Origin: Euptelea pleiosperma
Taxonomy: Eukaryota > Streptophyta > Magnoliopsida > Ranunculales > Eupteleaceae
Direction: 5' to 3'
Assembly (NCBI GenBank): GCA_035048495.1
Contig: CM068540.1
Coordinates: 2,588,829-2,652,828 of the forward strand
DNA length: 64,000 nucleotides
Shown one piece after another: positions 34,701-44,710 of the stretch (position 1 is the first letter of the stretch; the number at the start of each line of letters is the position of its first letter). The translations under genes and the position numbers were made by a program. The notes below the pieces were generated by a model, which was not told the origin of the DNA, made no database searches, and saw nothing but the letters and a program-made list of their open reading frames with translations.

Positions 34701-35302
34701 AGACCCCCCATACCAACTATAGGGACGACTGAAGCTTCCTCGTGAACACCTGATCCAATTAACAAATCTACAATTTCTGCTTTATCTTTTTCTCTTCCAA
34801 AAATTTCTGATTCAATTATGAATGAGTGGGTTTGTTGTCGCTCTCCATTCTCAGGCTGTGTATTAAAAACTCCCTCCCTAAGATGAAAATTAATCCTCTC
34901 CGAGGCAATTGCATTTAATCTCTCATTGATATCCTTTGTTTTAAGGCCCAACTTAAGATGAAACGCAAGTGGGTTCGAAAGTGAAAAGAAGTTACGTACC
35001 TGGTTTCGCATTAGCTTCTCATTCTCCACCCTTCGTCGAAGACCTTCTGTTGCAAACTCATCCAACAGATTGTCTGCATCATAAACTGCATCTTTGAGCT
35101 TGGCTAACCAGTTTCTCACTGCCTTATCCTTCACTTGCCGCTCTTCCGCATCGTCGAGAACGGATTCAATTGTTGATAATGTACTCTCTAGCTTTTCTAG
35201 TTGCTTCTTAGCACCTGACCACAATTCATACTCTTCAAGGATTGGGGAAGCCAACTTATCAAACAGCACTCCAACAAAAGCAGATAGAACTACTTCTGCC
35301 AT
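31787..35302 (-). CDS. CC-NBS-LRR (CNL) disease resistance protein, RGA-like
   Basis: One uninterrupted frame of 1171 residues, no intron. The Rx-type coiled coil covers about 1-130 (VYDADNLLDEF at 73-83, the EDVID-type position). The NB-ARC domain has P-loop GMGGLGKTT (197-205), RNBS-A around 220-236, kinase-2 FLLILDDVW (271-279), RNBS-B KIIVTTR (301-307), GLPL as GGVPLA (363-368), RNBS-D CFAYCSIFPKDY (421-432) and MHD at 495-497 (IHDLMHDLA). Leucine-rich repeats run from about 530 to near 1120, with regular LxxLxxLxI and SLPE units. The family senses pathogen effectors in the cytoplasm and, when ATP-bound, triggers immune cell death; the effector recognised here is unknown. All key motifs are intact, so the gene is probably functional. 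A copy of its 5' half lies at 62580-63478. Confidence 0.95.
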   Translation of the reverse strand: MAEVVLSAFVGVLFDKLASPILEEYELWSGAKKQLEKLESTLSTIESVLDDAEERQVKDKAVRNWLAKLKDAVYDADNLLDEFATEGLRRRVENEKLMRNQVRNFFSLSNPLAFHLKLGLKTKDINERLNAIASERINFHLREGVFNTQPENGERQQTHSFIIESEIFGREKDKAEIVDLLIGSGVHEEASVVPIVGMGGLGKTTLAQLAYNDVRVQEHFKLRMWVCVSEDFDVRKLTKAIIESATRSKCDILDMDLQQSRLREKLGGERFLLILDDVWSEDYEKWDRLRILLRGGAEGSKIIVTTRSEEVASIMGTLPTHYLARLSEDDCWSLFKKRAFGTRGAEETPNMVAIGREIVKKCGGVPLAIKSLGSLMHSKREEHEWLFVRDNEIWKLPQETEGILPALRLSYNHLPSYLKQCFAYCSIFPKDYEITKEKLIQLWIAEGFIRPCEGNRNLEDVGSDCFNYLLWRSFFQDVEKDDDGNIVACKIHDLMHDLAQFVAGTECSIVQADDKRQSILKRTRHSSLICNRRVSTIRKSFYEGKNLHTFLLLVERPEAVEVPRNIFSSFRYLRALDLSRINIKTLPNSIGKLKHLRFLDLSHTDVEILPKSINTLWNLQTLKLSHCTELRELPKYMRNLISLRHLNIDRCRSLSCMPIRIGKLTCLQTLSKFIVGKEFGCRLGELKGLNLRGELTIENLENVRYARDAREANLKAKHNLWLLELSWKRDYYNSGEESENVLEGLEPHPNLKTLRLKRYMGLKFPKWLMSSLLSKLVEISLKDCKRCEQLPPLGQLRFLKFLSIKGMDAVKNVGSEFYGHGAVSGFPSLKQLEFHDMLNLEEWSSSGGTLVLPSICKLVIKGCPKLTTMPHQLLSLEELELTDSNEMLLRSVANLTSLFTLRICEFSEVRSLHREVETLVALKTLHIETFDELVSLPESLTNLTRLESLGVWGCSSLMSLPELQGLISLRELSILNCINLTSLVEGLQNLTTLEKLSIEGCPELASLPEEGMRHLTALRTLRISHCPKLVSLPEGLQHITALKDLHINGFPSTVALPEWLGNLTSLRELSIWDCPNLKSLPVGMQCLSSLEYLSIWQCPYLEQRCEREIGEDWYKIAHIPEIHVKDQEIVIEGSTEPEIERNEGWRCLFDKLKRINIVKPWTGWMLSSTHC

Positions 35303-35778
35303 TCCTTCTCCTTACACAAGTGAATCCCACAAACTTGAGATATGTGATTTGTGTGAAGAGAGGAGACTCAGATTATCTTTGGTCTTCTCTCTTGTGTGCT
35401 TGTGCTTGTGGTTTAGACTACTGTTTATCGTTTACTTTTTGACCTGTGATTGCACCAAAACAGACAAAAAGACCAAATAATAGTAGATGGAGGATAGAAC
35501 CAAGAAGAGGAGACTTTGAAGAGTTCATGAGCAGGTAATCTTACATCTATCATCCCCAATACACTGTACACGTGGTTAGAAGAGTTCCATATCCAAGAGG
35601 TAGAACGTGATCAACCAATTGAATGGTCCAGATCGATAAGTTGTTTTGGAAAGTCTTTATTATGGAGAGTCTGGTGGTAAGATTTCTGTGCTCTACAGAC
35701 AATACAATACAAGAGATCATCATCACATCATAACAGATCAAACAGTTCAGATTGATTTATATATTGGCATGCATACAT
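35303..35778 (-). promoter_or_regulatory. Upstream region of the NLR gene
   Basis: Non-coding sequence before the start codon; a duplicate precedes the NLR pseudogene at 63479-63906, so promoter and coding sequence were copied together. No TATA box can be assigned with confidence. Confidence 0.5.
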
Positions 35779-35967
35779 AGGGGTGTCAATTTTACCCGTT
35801 TAACCAAAACTGAATTGGATCCGGGACCCAAAACACCGGCTCGAGTTCCTCATTTTTGGGAACAGACTAAAAAAGAACTGGAACCGGAATGTTACCGAAA
35901 ATAACAGTTCCGATTCTGGGTAGTTAGATTTGGGCCCGAAACCAATAGGAACCAGAACCGAACCGAT
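35779..35967. mobile_element. Left part of an AGGGGTGTCAA TIR element
   Basis: Starts AGGGGTGTCAATTTTACCCG and contains GGAACCGG-type words as in the complete element at 9315-9725, but lacks the right TIR. The same element in the same position is found after the NLR pseudogene (from 63907), so it was present before the NLR block was duplicated. Confidence 0.65.
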
Positions 35968-36236
35968 ATGATCATCACAGATCAAACAGTTCATATTGAT
36001 TCATACTATGCGTGTGTATAGTATCAGATGAAGGTACTACCGACCTCAGTGGTGCTCCAAGGCACCATATATTTTCTCCTTTATGATGTTATTTGATTGA
36101 CCAGGTCCAGCTCCAGCCTAGCTGCCGATTGCCGACACTATTTTCGTCAAGGGAAAGGGAAATAACAACAAAAATCAATGAAAAGGTGTTCTCAACCAAC
36201 AACATTAATGGAAAGAAGAATATCGTGCACCTTTAG
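35968..36236. other. Intergenic; short direct repeat of the NLR upstream flank
   Basis: The words CAGATCAAACAGTTCA and ATTGATT at about 35977-36001 repeat those at about 35732-35756. No gene seen. Confidence 0.5.
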
Positions 36237-36422
36237 GACGTGTTTGGCTGCAGGGTTGCCTCGTCAAGCATATGACAAGGGGGGGACGTGACAGTTCTTG
36301 CAGGGGCTAACAGTATACGAGGAAAGTGTAGTACAGAAAAATGGGACTTTATGACCCCGTTAACCAAGACATGAAGAGTCCAGTTCTAGGAAATTCCTCA
36401 CGTGTCCTTGCAGCCAAACACA
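36237..36422. mobile_element. MITE with GTGTTTGGCTGCA ends
   Basis: Left GTGTTTGGCTGCAGGG (from 36240) and right CCTTGCAGCCAAACAC (to 36421) are inverted. TTTAG occurs at 36232-36236 and 36423-36427 and may be the target duplication. The interior of about 150 bp is non-coding. Confidence 0.65.
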
Positions 36423-36427
36423 TTTAG

Positions 36428-37709
36428 ATGCAAGGATAGGGGAGGATTTCTAGTGAAAAGCGTGGAAGGCAACTACAAAAATGTGCATATCCACAATATA
36501 AGCATAAAAACGTGTTATTTTTTAGACACCCCGTCTATTGGAGTTAGGCACGACAAAAGATCCGCTTGATTAGTATCCTAAGATAATGAGGCCAATGTGC
36601 AATAATGAAGATAGATCATGGTTCAAAATCTGGGGATCGGAGGGCGCCGATCCCAATCCGGATCGCCCAAATATCGGTCAGATGATTCTAACCATCTGTC
36701 ATAGGAGATTTCCTTGGTCAAAAGCCTACTCGATCAGATGATTCTAACCATCTGTCATATCAAGTTTTTTTTTTTGAACATTTGAATGAAATGTTAGATC
36801 AGATCGTTAGGATCATCCAATCGGGTTAAAATTATGCTCTCAGCAATATAAAATGGTACTACTGGCGCACTACATCCTCCATGATGCCTGATCCCCTTCA
36901 GTGCATAAGGTGGCCTAACAATTGAATGGTCCAGAGAGGCCTCTTGATTAGTCAGGATTGCCGTAAACTGTGTGAGAGGATTCGGATTGTCAAGATTCTT
37001 GAACCTGTGGAGAGAAATAGTCTACTTTCATTAACAGAAAACCTTAAGAGATGAACATAATCTTCAAAGAATAAACAGGAGCTGTGGTTCTCTTAACTGT
37101 ATTGGGATCCCATTGATCATTGAAAAGAATGATTACAAATGGGTAACTGTACAAATCCCACTTCTGTACATTACCAGGCCCAATTTGACTAAAAAGGGGA
37201 AACAAATGACCCAACAAAAGATGGGAGTAGATGCCAAATAGAAAGATTTCACCAGCTAATCCATGCCAAATCAAAGACTCTCGGACTTGCTTACTGCACT
37301 CTCATCCTGCATCAGAAAGTGCCAATTTCAGTTACAAGCAATAATGAGAACATAATAGTAGCCAATATATAACTAGATTACAGTTTAATGCGATACAAAG
37401 ACTCAGTTCAAACAACTTCTACAGTTGCACTTTGTATGGTGGAAGCAGAACCAAGCTTCTTTAAATCCTTCAGATTTCATTTTTTTTTCTGAACAAGATC
37501 TTCATCGTTAATTTCCAAAGTCATCAACATAAGACTCCACAACAAGATGCTCTTTAGCATGCGAGTGGGGTAGGTGTCTAGGGTAGCCTGCACTAGGTTT
37601 TTGAGCCACAGAGACAAAATAGAGATAACCAAAAGATCAATCACACATACAGCAAATTTGTGTGATTTGGCAGTGTGCCTGCGTCCACAGGTGAGGATCT
37701 CTTTCACTA
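36428..37709. other. Intergenic, no confident gene
   Basis: Contains a short direct repeat (CAGATGATTCTAACCATCTG near 36699 and 36735). A 76-codon minus-strand ORF (37044-37274) and a possible 3' splice site before about 37306 were noted, but neither matches a family I recognise. Confidence 0.4.
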
Positions 37710-38238
37710 TCTATATAACAAAACTCCCCACTTATACCCCCTCTTATCTGTTTCAACAAAGAAGGGCCGAGATCTTATCCCCCAAATGATGGTGGATCTC
37801 AGCCTCTCACACTCGATTTTGGCAAATGCTTTGTCATATAGTGCCGTGGGCACGGGCCACCCACTATCTATATAACAAAACAGGAAAATTATCTCCCCCT
37901 CTTATAGGCTTCATAAAGAAGGGCCAAGATCTTATCTCCCAAATGGACAATGGATCTCAGCTATTAACCTGATTTTGGCAAATGCTTTGTCGGAGAGTGC
38001 CGAGGGCACGGGCCACCCACTAGTCTATATAACAAAACAGGGAAGTTGTCTCCCCACTTATACCCCCCCTTATCTGTTTCAACAAAGAAGGGCCAAGATC
38101 TTATCCCCCAAATGGATGGTGGATCTCAGCCACTCACACCTGATTTTGGCAAATGGTTTGACGGGGAGTACTGGGGGCACGGGCCACCCACTATCAATAT
38201 AACAAGTGACTGGTTTTCTTATACCCCCTCTTATCTTA
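37710..38238 (+). mobile_element. Helitron array C: three complete units and a fourth 5' end
   Basis: Units at 37710-37866, 37867-38023 and 38024-38193 each run from TCTATATAACAAAA to the hairpin GTGCC(N)3GGCAC and GGGCCACCCACTA(G). The 38023/38024 junction reads CTAG then TC with nothing between. A fourth unit starts at 38194 with TCAATATAACAAGTGAC, matching the third unit of array B, and breaks off at about 38238. The base before the first TC is A, as expected at a Helitron target. Confidence 0.82.
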
Positions 38239-38329
38239 TATTTTTGACAACCTTCTTTATCAAGATTACCTTCTTTATTTGGAAAACAAATAAAAACAAG
38301 AAGTATTTTATGCCAAGGATTCAAGGTAC

Positions 38330-38431
38330 CTCATCAAGAAGCTTAATCCGTCATGTCCTACTTCAACCCGAGCTAATGCTTTTTCACGACATCCATGTTG
38401 AAGAAGCCAAGAAATGTGATCTTTACAATCC
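38330..38431 (-). pseudogene. VPS41: VPS41 exon relic
   Basis: On the minus strand an exon with AG acceptor (before 38431) and GT donor (after 38330) encodes DCKDHISWLLQHGCREKALA followed by VEVGHDG and, after loss of one base, LLDE. This is the clathrin-repeat-side segment of plant VPS41, a HOPS tethering-complex subunit for vacuolar trafficking; the family has DAEDHI, WLLQHGWHEKALA and GQGR.ELLDE here. The one-base deletion breaks the frame. Neighbouring VPS41 exons were not found within several kb. It starts about 90 bp beyond the broken end of Helitron array C, so capture by a Helitron is possible; a decayed gene fragment is the simpler reading. Confidence 0.8.
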
Positions 38432-38439
38432 CTAACAAT

Positions 38440-40640
38440 CAGAAATATATTAGGTTCCCCGACCAAACAAACTTTCCATGTTCCAATTAAATAGTTCCAA
38501 CTGTAACAAAATAACCATAACATCACAAAATTTTATCAACCATGGCTGTATTACTATGTGTGTGTGCCCATAAGCATTAAATTGCATGGTCACAGTCACA
38601 GATGAGTCGTGGTTTCCAAAATTGTTACAGAACATAATGTCTAAATATATAATTTTATTTGCTGGGATTTATCAAGCACATACCATTGAAAGATCCAACC
38701 TATATCACTCATCCCTCAAAATATGTAGGTTAAACCACTATGTGCGCTTCTGTGCAGCATAAGAAATAAGGTTGGCTTCTCTTTTATGCCATTACAAAAG
38801 ATGCTCAAAAGAGCCTTGATCTTACCTGTAGACCTGAGGTCATAGATATAAAATGGTAAGTTTTACTTCAGATAAGGCTAGATGATAGATTTCCTTTTCT
38901 ATTTACCTCCCTCTATTCAATGAAAATTCAAAAACAGCAATTGCCATCCTCCTGGGCTAAACCAGATTCAATAAGTATGTTTCAGGTTATTGACAACTCA
39001 AGTTTGGCTCACTGGTTAGGTAAACAACTGCTCAAAACCCATCTGATATATTGTTTATTATTCGGCGACCAAAGTTTCAATCAATATTTGGATCTTTTTC
39101 ATTTTACCATTTCGATGGCTCTCAAACTTGATGAACATGATCAACATGGGTAAGAGTAAACAACACGGGGCGGGGTTCTCCCTCCCTGAGAATGCCCACG
39201 CTATTGAATACTAAGCAACTTGATTTCAGCACCTCTAAGTCAACTTAAGGCAAGAGCAAGTAGGAAATAGTCCCACCATTCCAGCGAGCTTGAGATATAT
39301 CACCCAACCAAAATTGAGTGAAGAATCTTAAATTATATTCCAGTATGCAACATTATCGGCCATTTGAAAACAACCAACAAACAAAACAGGGTTTGGATAT
39401 CAAAAACACACCAAACATCAGGCCTGAAGGTTAATATAACAACATTAAGAGCTCATAACACCCGAGCATGTCTGAGTTGTACCCATGTCTTAGGCACACT
39501 CAAGTCATATCCCAGTAAGACACATTAATATAGGCTTTGAAGATCACTTTCTAATGTGAAATATTTACTCAAAGTTCCAAACTCACTCAAAATGTTTCAA
39601 AAAAAGAAAACAGAAACCGAAAGAACCTAAAATATTCACAAAATACATAACATATGCTACTTATTCTGTCACAGTACTGCAATTTTGCATAGAACAGTAG
39701 TATAGTGACGGAAAAGAGAGTCCAAGCAGTCACAAAAACGTTACAAAGCTTGATAGCACACTAAACATTACCTAATCAAATGCCACAAGCAGCCATGCCA
39801 CACCCCAGAAACATATTTTTGACAGTTTGAGATAGAACCAAGGTGTCTACAATATCACTTGAAAGTGATCCAAAGTGAAAGATTTTCTTTAAGTTGTGAA
39901 GACACTAGGAAATCTTTTCGCAACCAACAACCGAAAAAAACAACATTATCACAAACTACCTACCATTAGGCACTTATCTATCACCATCCCACTATCTTTC
40001 ATCAATCATTGGATATAGCAATAGACTTGAGAGATCAATCTATCACCATCCCACTATCTTTCATCAATCATTGGATATAGCAATAGACTTGAGAGATCAA
40101 AGCAATCAGGAAAGTCAACTAAGAGTTTGGACCCAAAATCAACAACATTCAGAAATTATGAGATCCCAAATGCAAATTTCTGCCAGACAGGATGAGCCCG
40201 CCAGGAATATGTTGAGCAATCAAATACACATCAAACAACAAATCCACTTGAACCCCATATTCTTTACACACACATTTTTCCATTAGATGGATATCTAACA
40301 ATCTAATTCAAAGTGTTGATATCTTACGCAAAATCGATAACAATGTCACCAAAAGTTTAAACAAGGTTGACTAACTGAAAATACAACGCAATGCATCGAC
40401 ACATTTGGGCCAAAATCTGTCGATTACGTAATTGAGTCCATCTTTTATATAAACAAAAAGATGCAATGGCCAACTGACCTCGAATAAGTACGTTAGAAAT
40501 TTCTATTCAAGAATGCCAATCTCTCCAATTTCTACGCTCTGTGGATGGAGTCAAAGAGGGAGTAAAATTCCTAAAAACAATATATATTCAGTGAGACAGA
40601 ATCACACTGAGAAACAAAGGACTCAATCTAGAAACATTAA
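38440..40640. other. Intergenic, no gene seen
   Basis: AT-rich sequence with only short spurious ORFs. I searched the minus strand for further VPS41 or TPX2 exons and found none. The one clear structure is the tandem repeat at 39976-40099. Confidence 0.5.
39976..40099. repeat. Perfect 62-bp tandem duplication
   Basis: The unit beginning ATCTATCACCATCCCACTAT occurs twice in direct succession (39976-40037 and 40038-40099) without visible differences, so the duplication is recent or an assembly artefact. Confidence 0.85.
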
Positions 40641-41128
40641 TAATCAGAGTTACTCGTCCCCAAAAAATGGTCTCCCACTTGACAGTCCCATATTTTTCTC
40701 ACTCTCTTGAAACTCGTACTAGTCTAGTTCAAGTTTACAAGTTGCTTGCTGATAATCAGATTGTAAACATGGAAAGCAAAATTACAGATGAGGAAATCAC
40801 CAAGTCTCTTTTTGCTATGAAGAATTCCAAAGCCCCTGGCCCATATGGTTACAATGCTCATTTTTTTAAGCATTGTTGGGTTGTAGTCGGGCTTAACTTT
40901 CTTAAAGCAGTTCATAATGATGTGCTGCACTTGATGAATTTTTCTCCTGCTGTGATTGCTTGGATAAGAATGTGTAATGCCTCTCCCAAGTTCTCTATCT
41001 CTATAAATGGATCCCTAGTTGCCTATTTTGAAGGGAAGAAAGGGCTCCGGCAAGGGGACCCTATCTCTCCATATCTAATTGTTCTGGTAATGGAAGCCTT
41101 CGTGGTCTTACTCAATCCAAAATCCTAA
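40640..41128 (+). mobile_element. LINE reverse transcriptase fragment with internal deletion
   Basis: One frame reads ITDEEITKSLFAMKNSKAPG, AHFFKHCWVVVG, FSPAVIAWIRMC, FSISINGSLVAYF and GLRQGDPISPYL, which is plant L1 reverse transcriptase. The usual stretch between the HFFK region and the AWI region is lost, and nothing follows the RQGDP block. Confidence 0.88.
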
Positions 41129-41323
41129 GTGGAGACATAAATATCAGCAACCACATAGCATTGAGCAATTCAATGGCAATTTCACAGATTGGATTGAGGA
41201 AAACATAAAACATATTGTATCATGTTATCAACAAAAAATTAGATACCATTTTCGAAAATTTCCTCATAACTTAAGGACATTTAGTTCCAAACCCACCCTA
41301 GCGCAGTAAAAGTGAAATTTCAT

Positions 41324-41326
<3 letters not shown>

Positions 41327-41371
<45 letters not shown>
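41327..41371. repeat. (GA)n microsatellite
   Basis: About 22 uninterrupted GA units, downstream of the LINE fragment and upstream (in plus coordinates) of the TPX2 exon. Confidence 0.95.
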
Positions 41372-41374
<3 letters not shown>

Positions 41375-41842
41375 CTTGGTCTGGAAATCAACTTGATTTT
41401 CTACTGCCTTGTAAACGGTTTCTACGATCTCTTTAAAAGAGGGTTTGATAGGGAAAGATTTCTCGATCCAGATTTCTGGATCCGCTCTGGCTGTTGTCAG
41501 CTAAGACGATAGCAACGAGCTCAGAAGAGGGCGAGTTGGAGATCTTCGTTGCTTTTTTATCTCAGAAACGAGAGCATCTGGTCTAGGGTTCGACCCTTTA
41601 AACCAGCGGCGATCGAACTCAGAACCACGTGGATCGACAAGGGAGAGAACACAAGATTCGACTCCTTCGCTTCCTTTGACATCACATGCTTCGCAATCTT
41701 TAAAGAGAAATCGGCTTAGTTACTAATCGATTGATGGTTACTCAATCAGAAACAACTCTCGAACATATCTGAGAACCCTAAACCGTAAAAACCAAGAAAT
41801 TTCAACCAAAATTTGTTCATCCAGAAAAAGAAGACGACATAC

Positions 41843-41990
41843 GCGAGGGAGCATAGCTGAGAGCAGTCTCAAACCAGAGCTCCGCTCTCTGCATCTCCTC
41901 TTCAGATTCGACATTATCGAAGTGGAAAAACTGAGGTACAGAGAACTCGTAGGTCTCGTCGATCATGGCGTTGCAATTGTCGACTGCCAT
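41843..41990 (-). CDS. TPX2: TPX2-like microtubule protein, first coding exon only
   Basis: The minus-strand exon starts with ATG at 41990 and encodes 49 residues: MAVDNCNAMIDETYEFSVPQ, then FFHFDNVESEEEMQRAELWF, ETALSYAPS. It ends in phase 1 before a good donor, GTATGTC. Plant TPX2 proteins begin with the same signature (ESYEFSAPRFFDF, AELWFETALSYAPSPFMPRIK). TPX2 activates Aurora kinase and nucleates spindle microtubules. The following exon (PFMPRIK) should lie at lower coordinates, but neither it nor any later TPX2 exon was found down to 37300. The exon is therefore a truncated gene or a fragment, possibly with its own promoter. The 5' UTR side (to about 42215) is GC-richer and open. Confidence 0.85.
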
Positions 41991-42177
41991 TGATGATTCT
42001 TCTACAGTTTCCTTCGAAGTTGGCGATAGCAAAGAAGACAAAATGGGCAATGAGGAGCGAAACAGGGAGGAGATAAACGCTTTGCTTTCTTGGAAGGTTT
42101 TGGGTTTTTGCTTTCTTAGACGGTTTTGGGTTTTTGGCGTTTTGCGACAGACGGTGTTTAACGTTCCGATTTCGTTC

Positions 42178-42620
42178 GAAAATTTGAAAATGGGAGAACC
42201 ATGCACACAGCGCACACAGCGACAGTACTTATACAGTTATCTATGGGGCGCGGCACCTGCGTTGCACGTGAGTGATCGTAGGGGTGTCTTTGGATGAAGT
42301 GGCGCGTCATTCGAAACCATCGACCTATGGATGTTTGGCCCATCCCTAGGTGGACCTATGTGCAAAAAATCAGTCTTATTAGTGATTTCTAAGCATTCGA
42401 TTGGACTCATTTTCATGGGTTGATTTTTAACCGTGGAATTTGAGCATTATTTTGGATACAAAGATCCAAAGATTTAAAATCACTAAACATTCTGATTTTT
42501 GGTATGTGGCACACTATTTGCATGCAACTCTATGTACATTTGTGGCCAATGATAAAATGACACCACAATGGACCATGAGGACATTCATGGACTTTGAACC
42601 ATAAGGGATGGGATATTGAC
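42178..42620. repeat. Intergenic repeat block, copy 1 (near the TPX2 5' flank)
   Basis: From ATTTGAAAATGGGAGAACC through GACAGTACTTATACAG, GGGGTGTCTTTGGATGAAGT, TGGATGTTTGGCCCATCCCT and TTCATGGGTTGATTTTTAAC this block repeats at 43255-43660. Part of it belongs to the foldback family of 15305-16133. No coding capacity. Confidence 0.75.
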
Positions 42621-42724
42621 ACCCACGTTTCCCTTGTTTTTCACTCACTAAACCCACTCAAAAACACCAAGAAAAAAAAAACAGAGGAGGACGACGACGA
42701 CGACGTCGCCACCACCACCGAAGC

Positions 42725-42768
<44 letters not shown>

Positions 42769-43054
42769 ATCTCGAGCTGCTTCGGCAGCCCCCAAGGCCG
42801 AGTATGGAATGCAACACTCAACCTTAGGGGCTGTCGAGGCAGCCCAAAACTGAGAGAGGGAGAGAGAGGGGAGAATGTTGAGAGAGAGGAAGAGAGGAAT
42901 GTAGAGAGAGAGAGAGAGAGGAAGAGACTTACCTCTTCTTCTTCTTCTTCTTTTGTGTGGATGGGTGTGAGGAGTTATTTAGGTGTGAAGAGTTAGGGGT
43001 CAATTTTAGGTGGGTTTTGTGAGCGAAAACGCGGGTGTATATATCCCAGCCCTT
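42621..43054. repeat. Simple-sequence-rich spacer with (CT)n at 42727-42766
   Basis: Holds a (CT)n run of about 40 bp, GA-rich tracts at about 42850-42935 and a (CTT)n tract at about 42932-42950. Small ORFs here are low-complexity. No gene recognised. Confidence 0.6.
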
Positions 43055-43059
43055 TAATA

Positions 43060-44060
43060 ATGGGGTATGTACCCGAACATTTAATTAAACTTTTTTTTAA
43101 CATTAAATTTTGACTCCTAATAATAGGTGTCATGTTGATGATGGAGCATATTAAGAGCCATGTGGCATACTCTTAGAGACCATTGACTGTATGGATGTTT
43201 GGCCCATCTCTAGGTGGACCTATGTACCAAAATTCATCCCAATTTTCAAGATCGAATATTTGAAAATAGGTGAACCATCCATACAGCGACAGTACTTATA
43301 CTATGGGGGCGGCATGTGAGTGATTGTAGGGGTGTCTTTGGAAGAAGTGGCACATCATTTGGAATCATCAACCGTATGGATGTTTGGCCCATCCCTAGGT
43401 GGACCTATGTGCAGAAAATCAGTCTGATTAGTGATTTCTAAGCATTCGATTGGACTCATTTTCATGGGTTGATTTTTAACTTTGGAATTTGAGCATTATT
43501 TTGGGTACAAAGACCCAAAGATTTAAATCACTAATCAGTCAGATTTTTTTGTATGTGGCACATTATTCGCACGCAACTCAAGGTACATTTTTGGCCAATG
43601 ACAAAACGACACCACCATGCACCATGATGATGTTCATGGACTTTGGACCATGTCATCATTACTCTTTGAATAATGGGGTATGTACACGGACCTTTAATTA
43701 AACTTTTTTGAACATTAAATTTTGACTCCTAATAATAGATGCCATGTTGATGATGGAGCATATATTAAGAGCCATGTGGCACACTCTTAGAGACCACTGA
43801 CTGTATGGATGTTTGGCCCATCTCTAGGTGGACCTTCGTACCAAAATTCATCCTGATTAGTATTTTTTATCCATTGGATTAGAATCTTTTTCATGGTTTA
43901 TTTTTTATAGTGGATTTTGAGCATTATTTGGGGTACTAAGATCCAAATGTTAGAAATCACTAATCAGGCTGATGTATGTTACATAAGTCCACTCAGGGAA
44001 AGGCCAAACATCCATATGGTCAATGGCCTATAATCATGTGTCACATGGCTCACACTGTGG
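43060..44060. repeat. Intergenic repeat blocks, second copies
   Basis: 43255-43660 repeats 42178-42620. 43060-43250 is itself repeated at 43672-43860 (ACATTAAATTTTGACTCCTA, then ATGTTGATGATGGAGCATAT, then GTATGGATGTTTGGCCCATC). The order suggests duplication of an A-B block. The right part (to about 44060) contains the inverted partner GCCAAACATCCATATGGTCA of the foldback family. Confidence 0.7.
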
Positions 44061-44710
44061 TCCCTCATCAAAGTTCAACTTTTTAATAATGGTGAAAGCT
44101 ATGGTTGAGAGGGAGAAAATATTTGATGTCATTTTTTTTATTTGGGCGTCAGACCTTAAAAAAGCCATGTGGCAGACTTTTATAGATTTTATCATACAAG
44201 TGTTTGAAACATCACTTGGTGGTCCTGCAAACCAAAAAATCAGTCCAATTGATGTTTTCTATGCGTTGAATCTCAGTAAAAATAATTTTTGAATCCACAA
44301 GTGAAATTCAACACATGCATGACAATATTCAAATCCAACGGTTAGAACCACCAATCAGGCTATTTTTTTTTTTTTTTGGGGGGCGGGGGGGGGGGGGGGG
44401 GGTGATCTGATCTGGGAATACTTCAAACATCTGTACGGTCATGGATCTCTAACCGTGTTGCACATGGCGTTTATATGTGCGGCCTGGACACCCGTATAAA
44501 AAACATTATGATTAAATTATTTGTGGAGGGAGCAAAAATTTTACGAGTGCGTATACATGTAAATTCACATTATAAAATATGTGTAAAGACTAAAAAATGT
44601 ATTAATAGAAATAATTAAAAAAAAAAAAAAAAACAAAGCAAAACGGTGGACATTTTGGGAATATTAATAGAGATTGCGTTAGTAACACAAGAACCCCATT
44701 CATCCATTAA
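44061..44710. other. Intergenic, decayed repeats, no gene
   Basis: Apart from the T/G runs, the segment holds fragments of the foldback family and AT-rich sequence. The 89-codon ORF at 44023-44292 has no recognisable domain. Confidence 0.5.
44353..44402. repeat. T run joined to a G run of about 25 bp
   Basis: About 15-17 T are followed by GGGGGGCGGGG and a further unbroken G run to about 44402. Possible G-quadruplex former, sitting inside a copy of the foldback family (CACCAATCAGGCT just before it). A homopolymer error in the assembly is an alternative. Confidence 0.8.

Noticed and set aside
37044..37274. 76-codon minus-strand ORF, possible last exon of a gene
   Set aside because: No recognised family, no usable ATG near its start, and no linked exons found.
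37477..37707. Minus-strand ORF region with a YVDD-like word, possible RT
   Set aside because: No flanking RT motifs in any frame; a single four-residue match is not support.
38304..38340. Plus-strand words FMPRIQ resembling the second exon of TPX2
   Set aside because: Wrong strand for the TPX2 exon at 41.9 kb and overlaps the antisense VPS41 exon; a coincidence.
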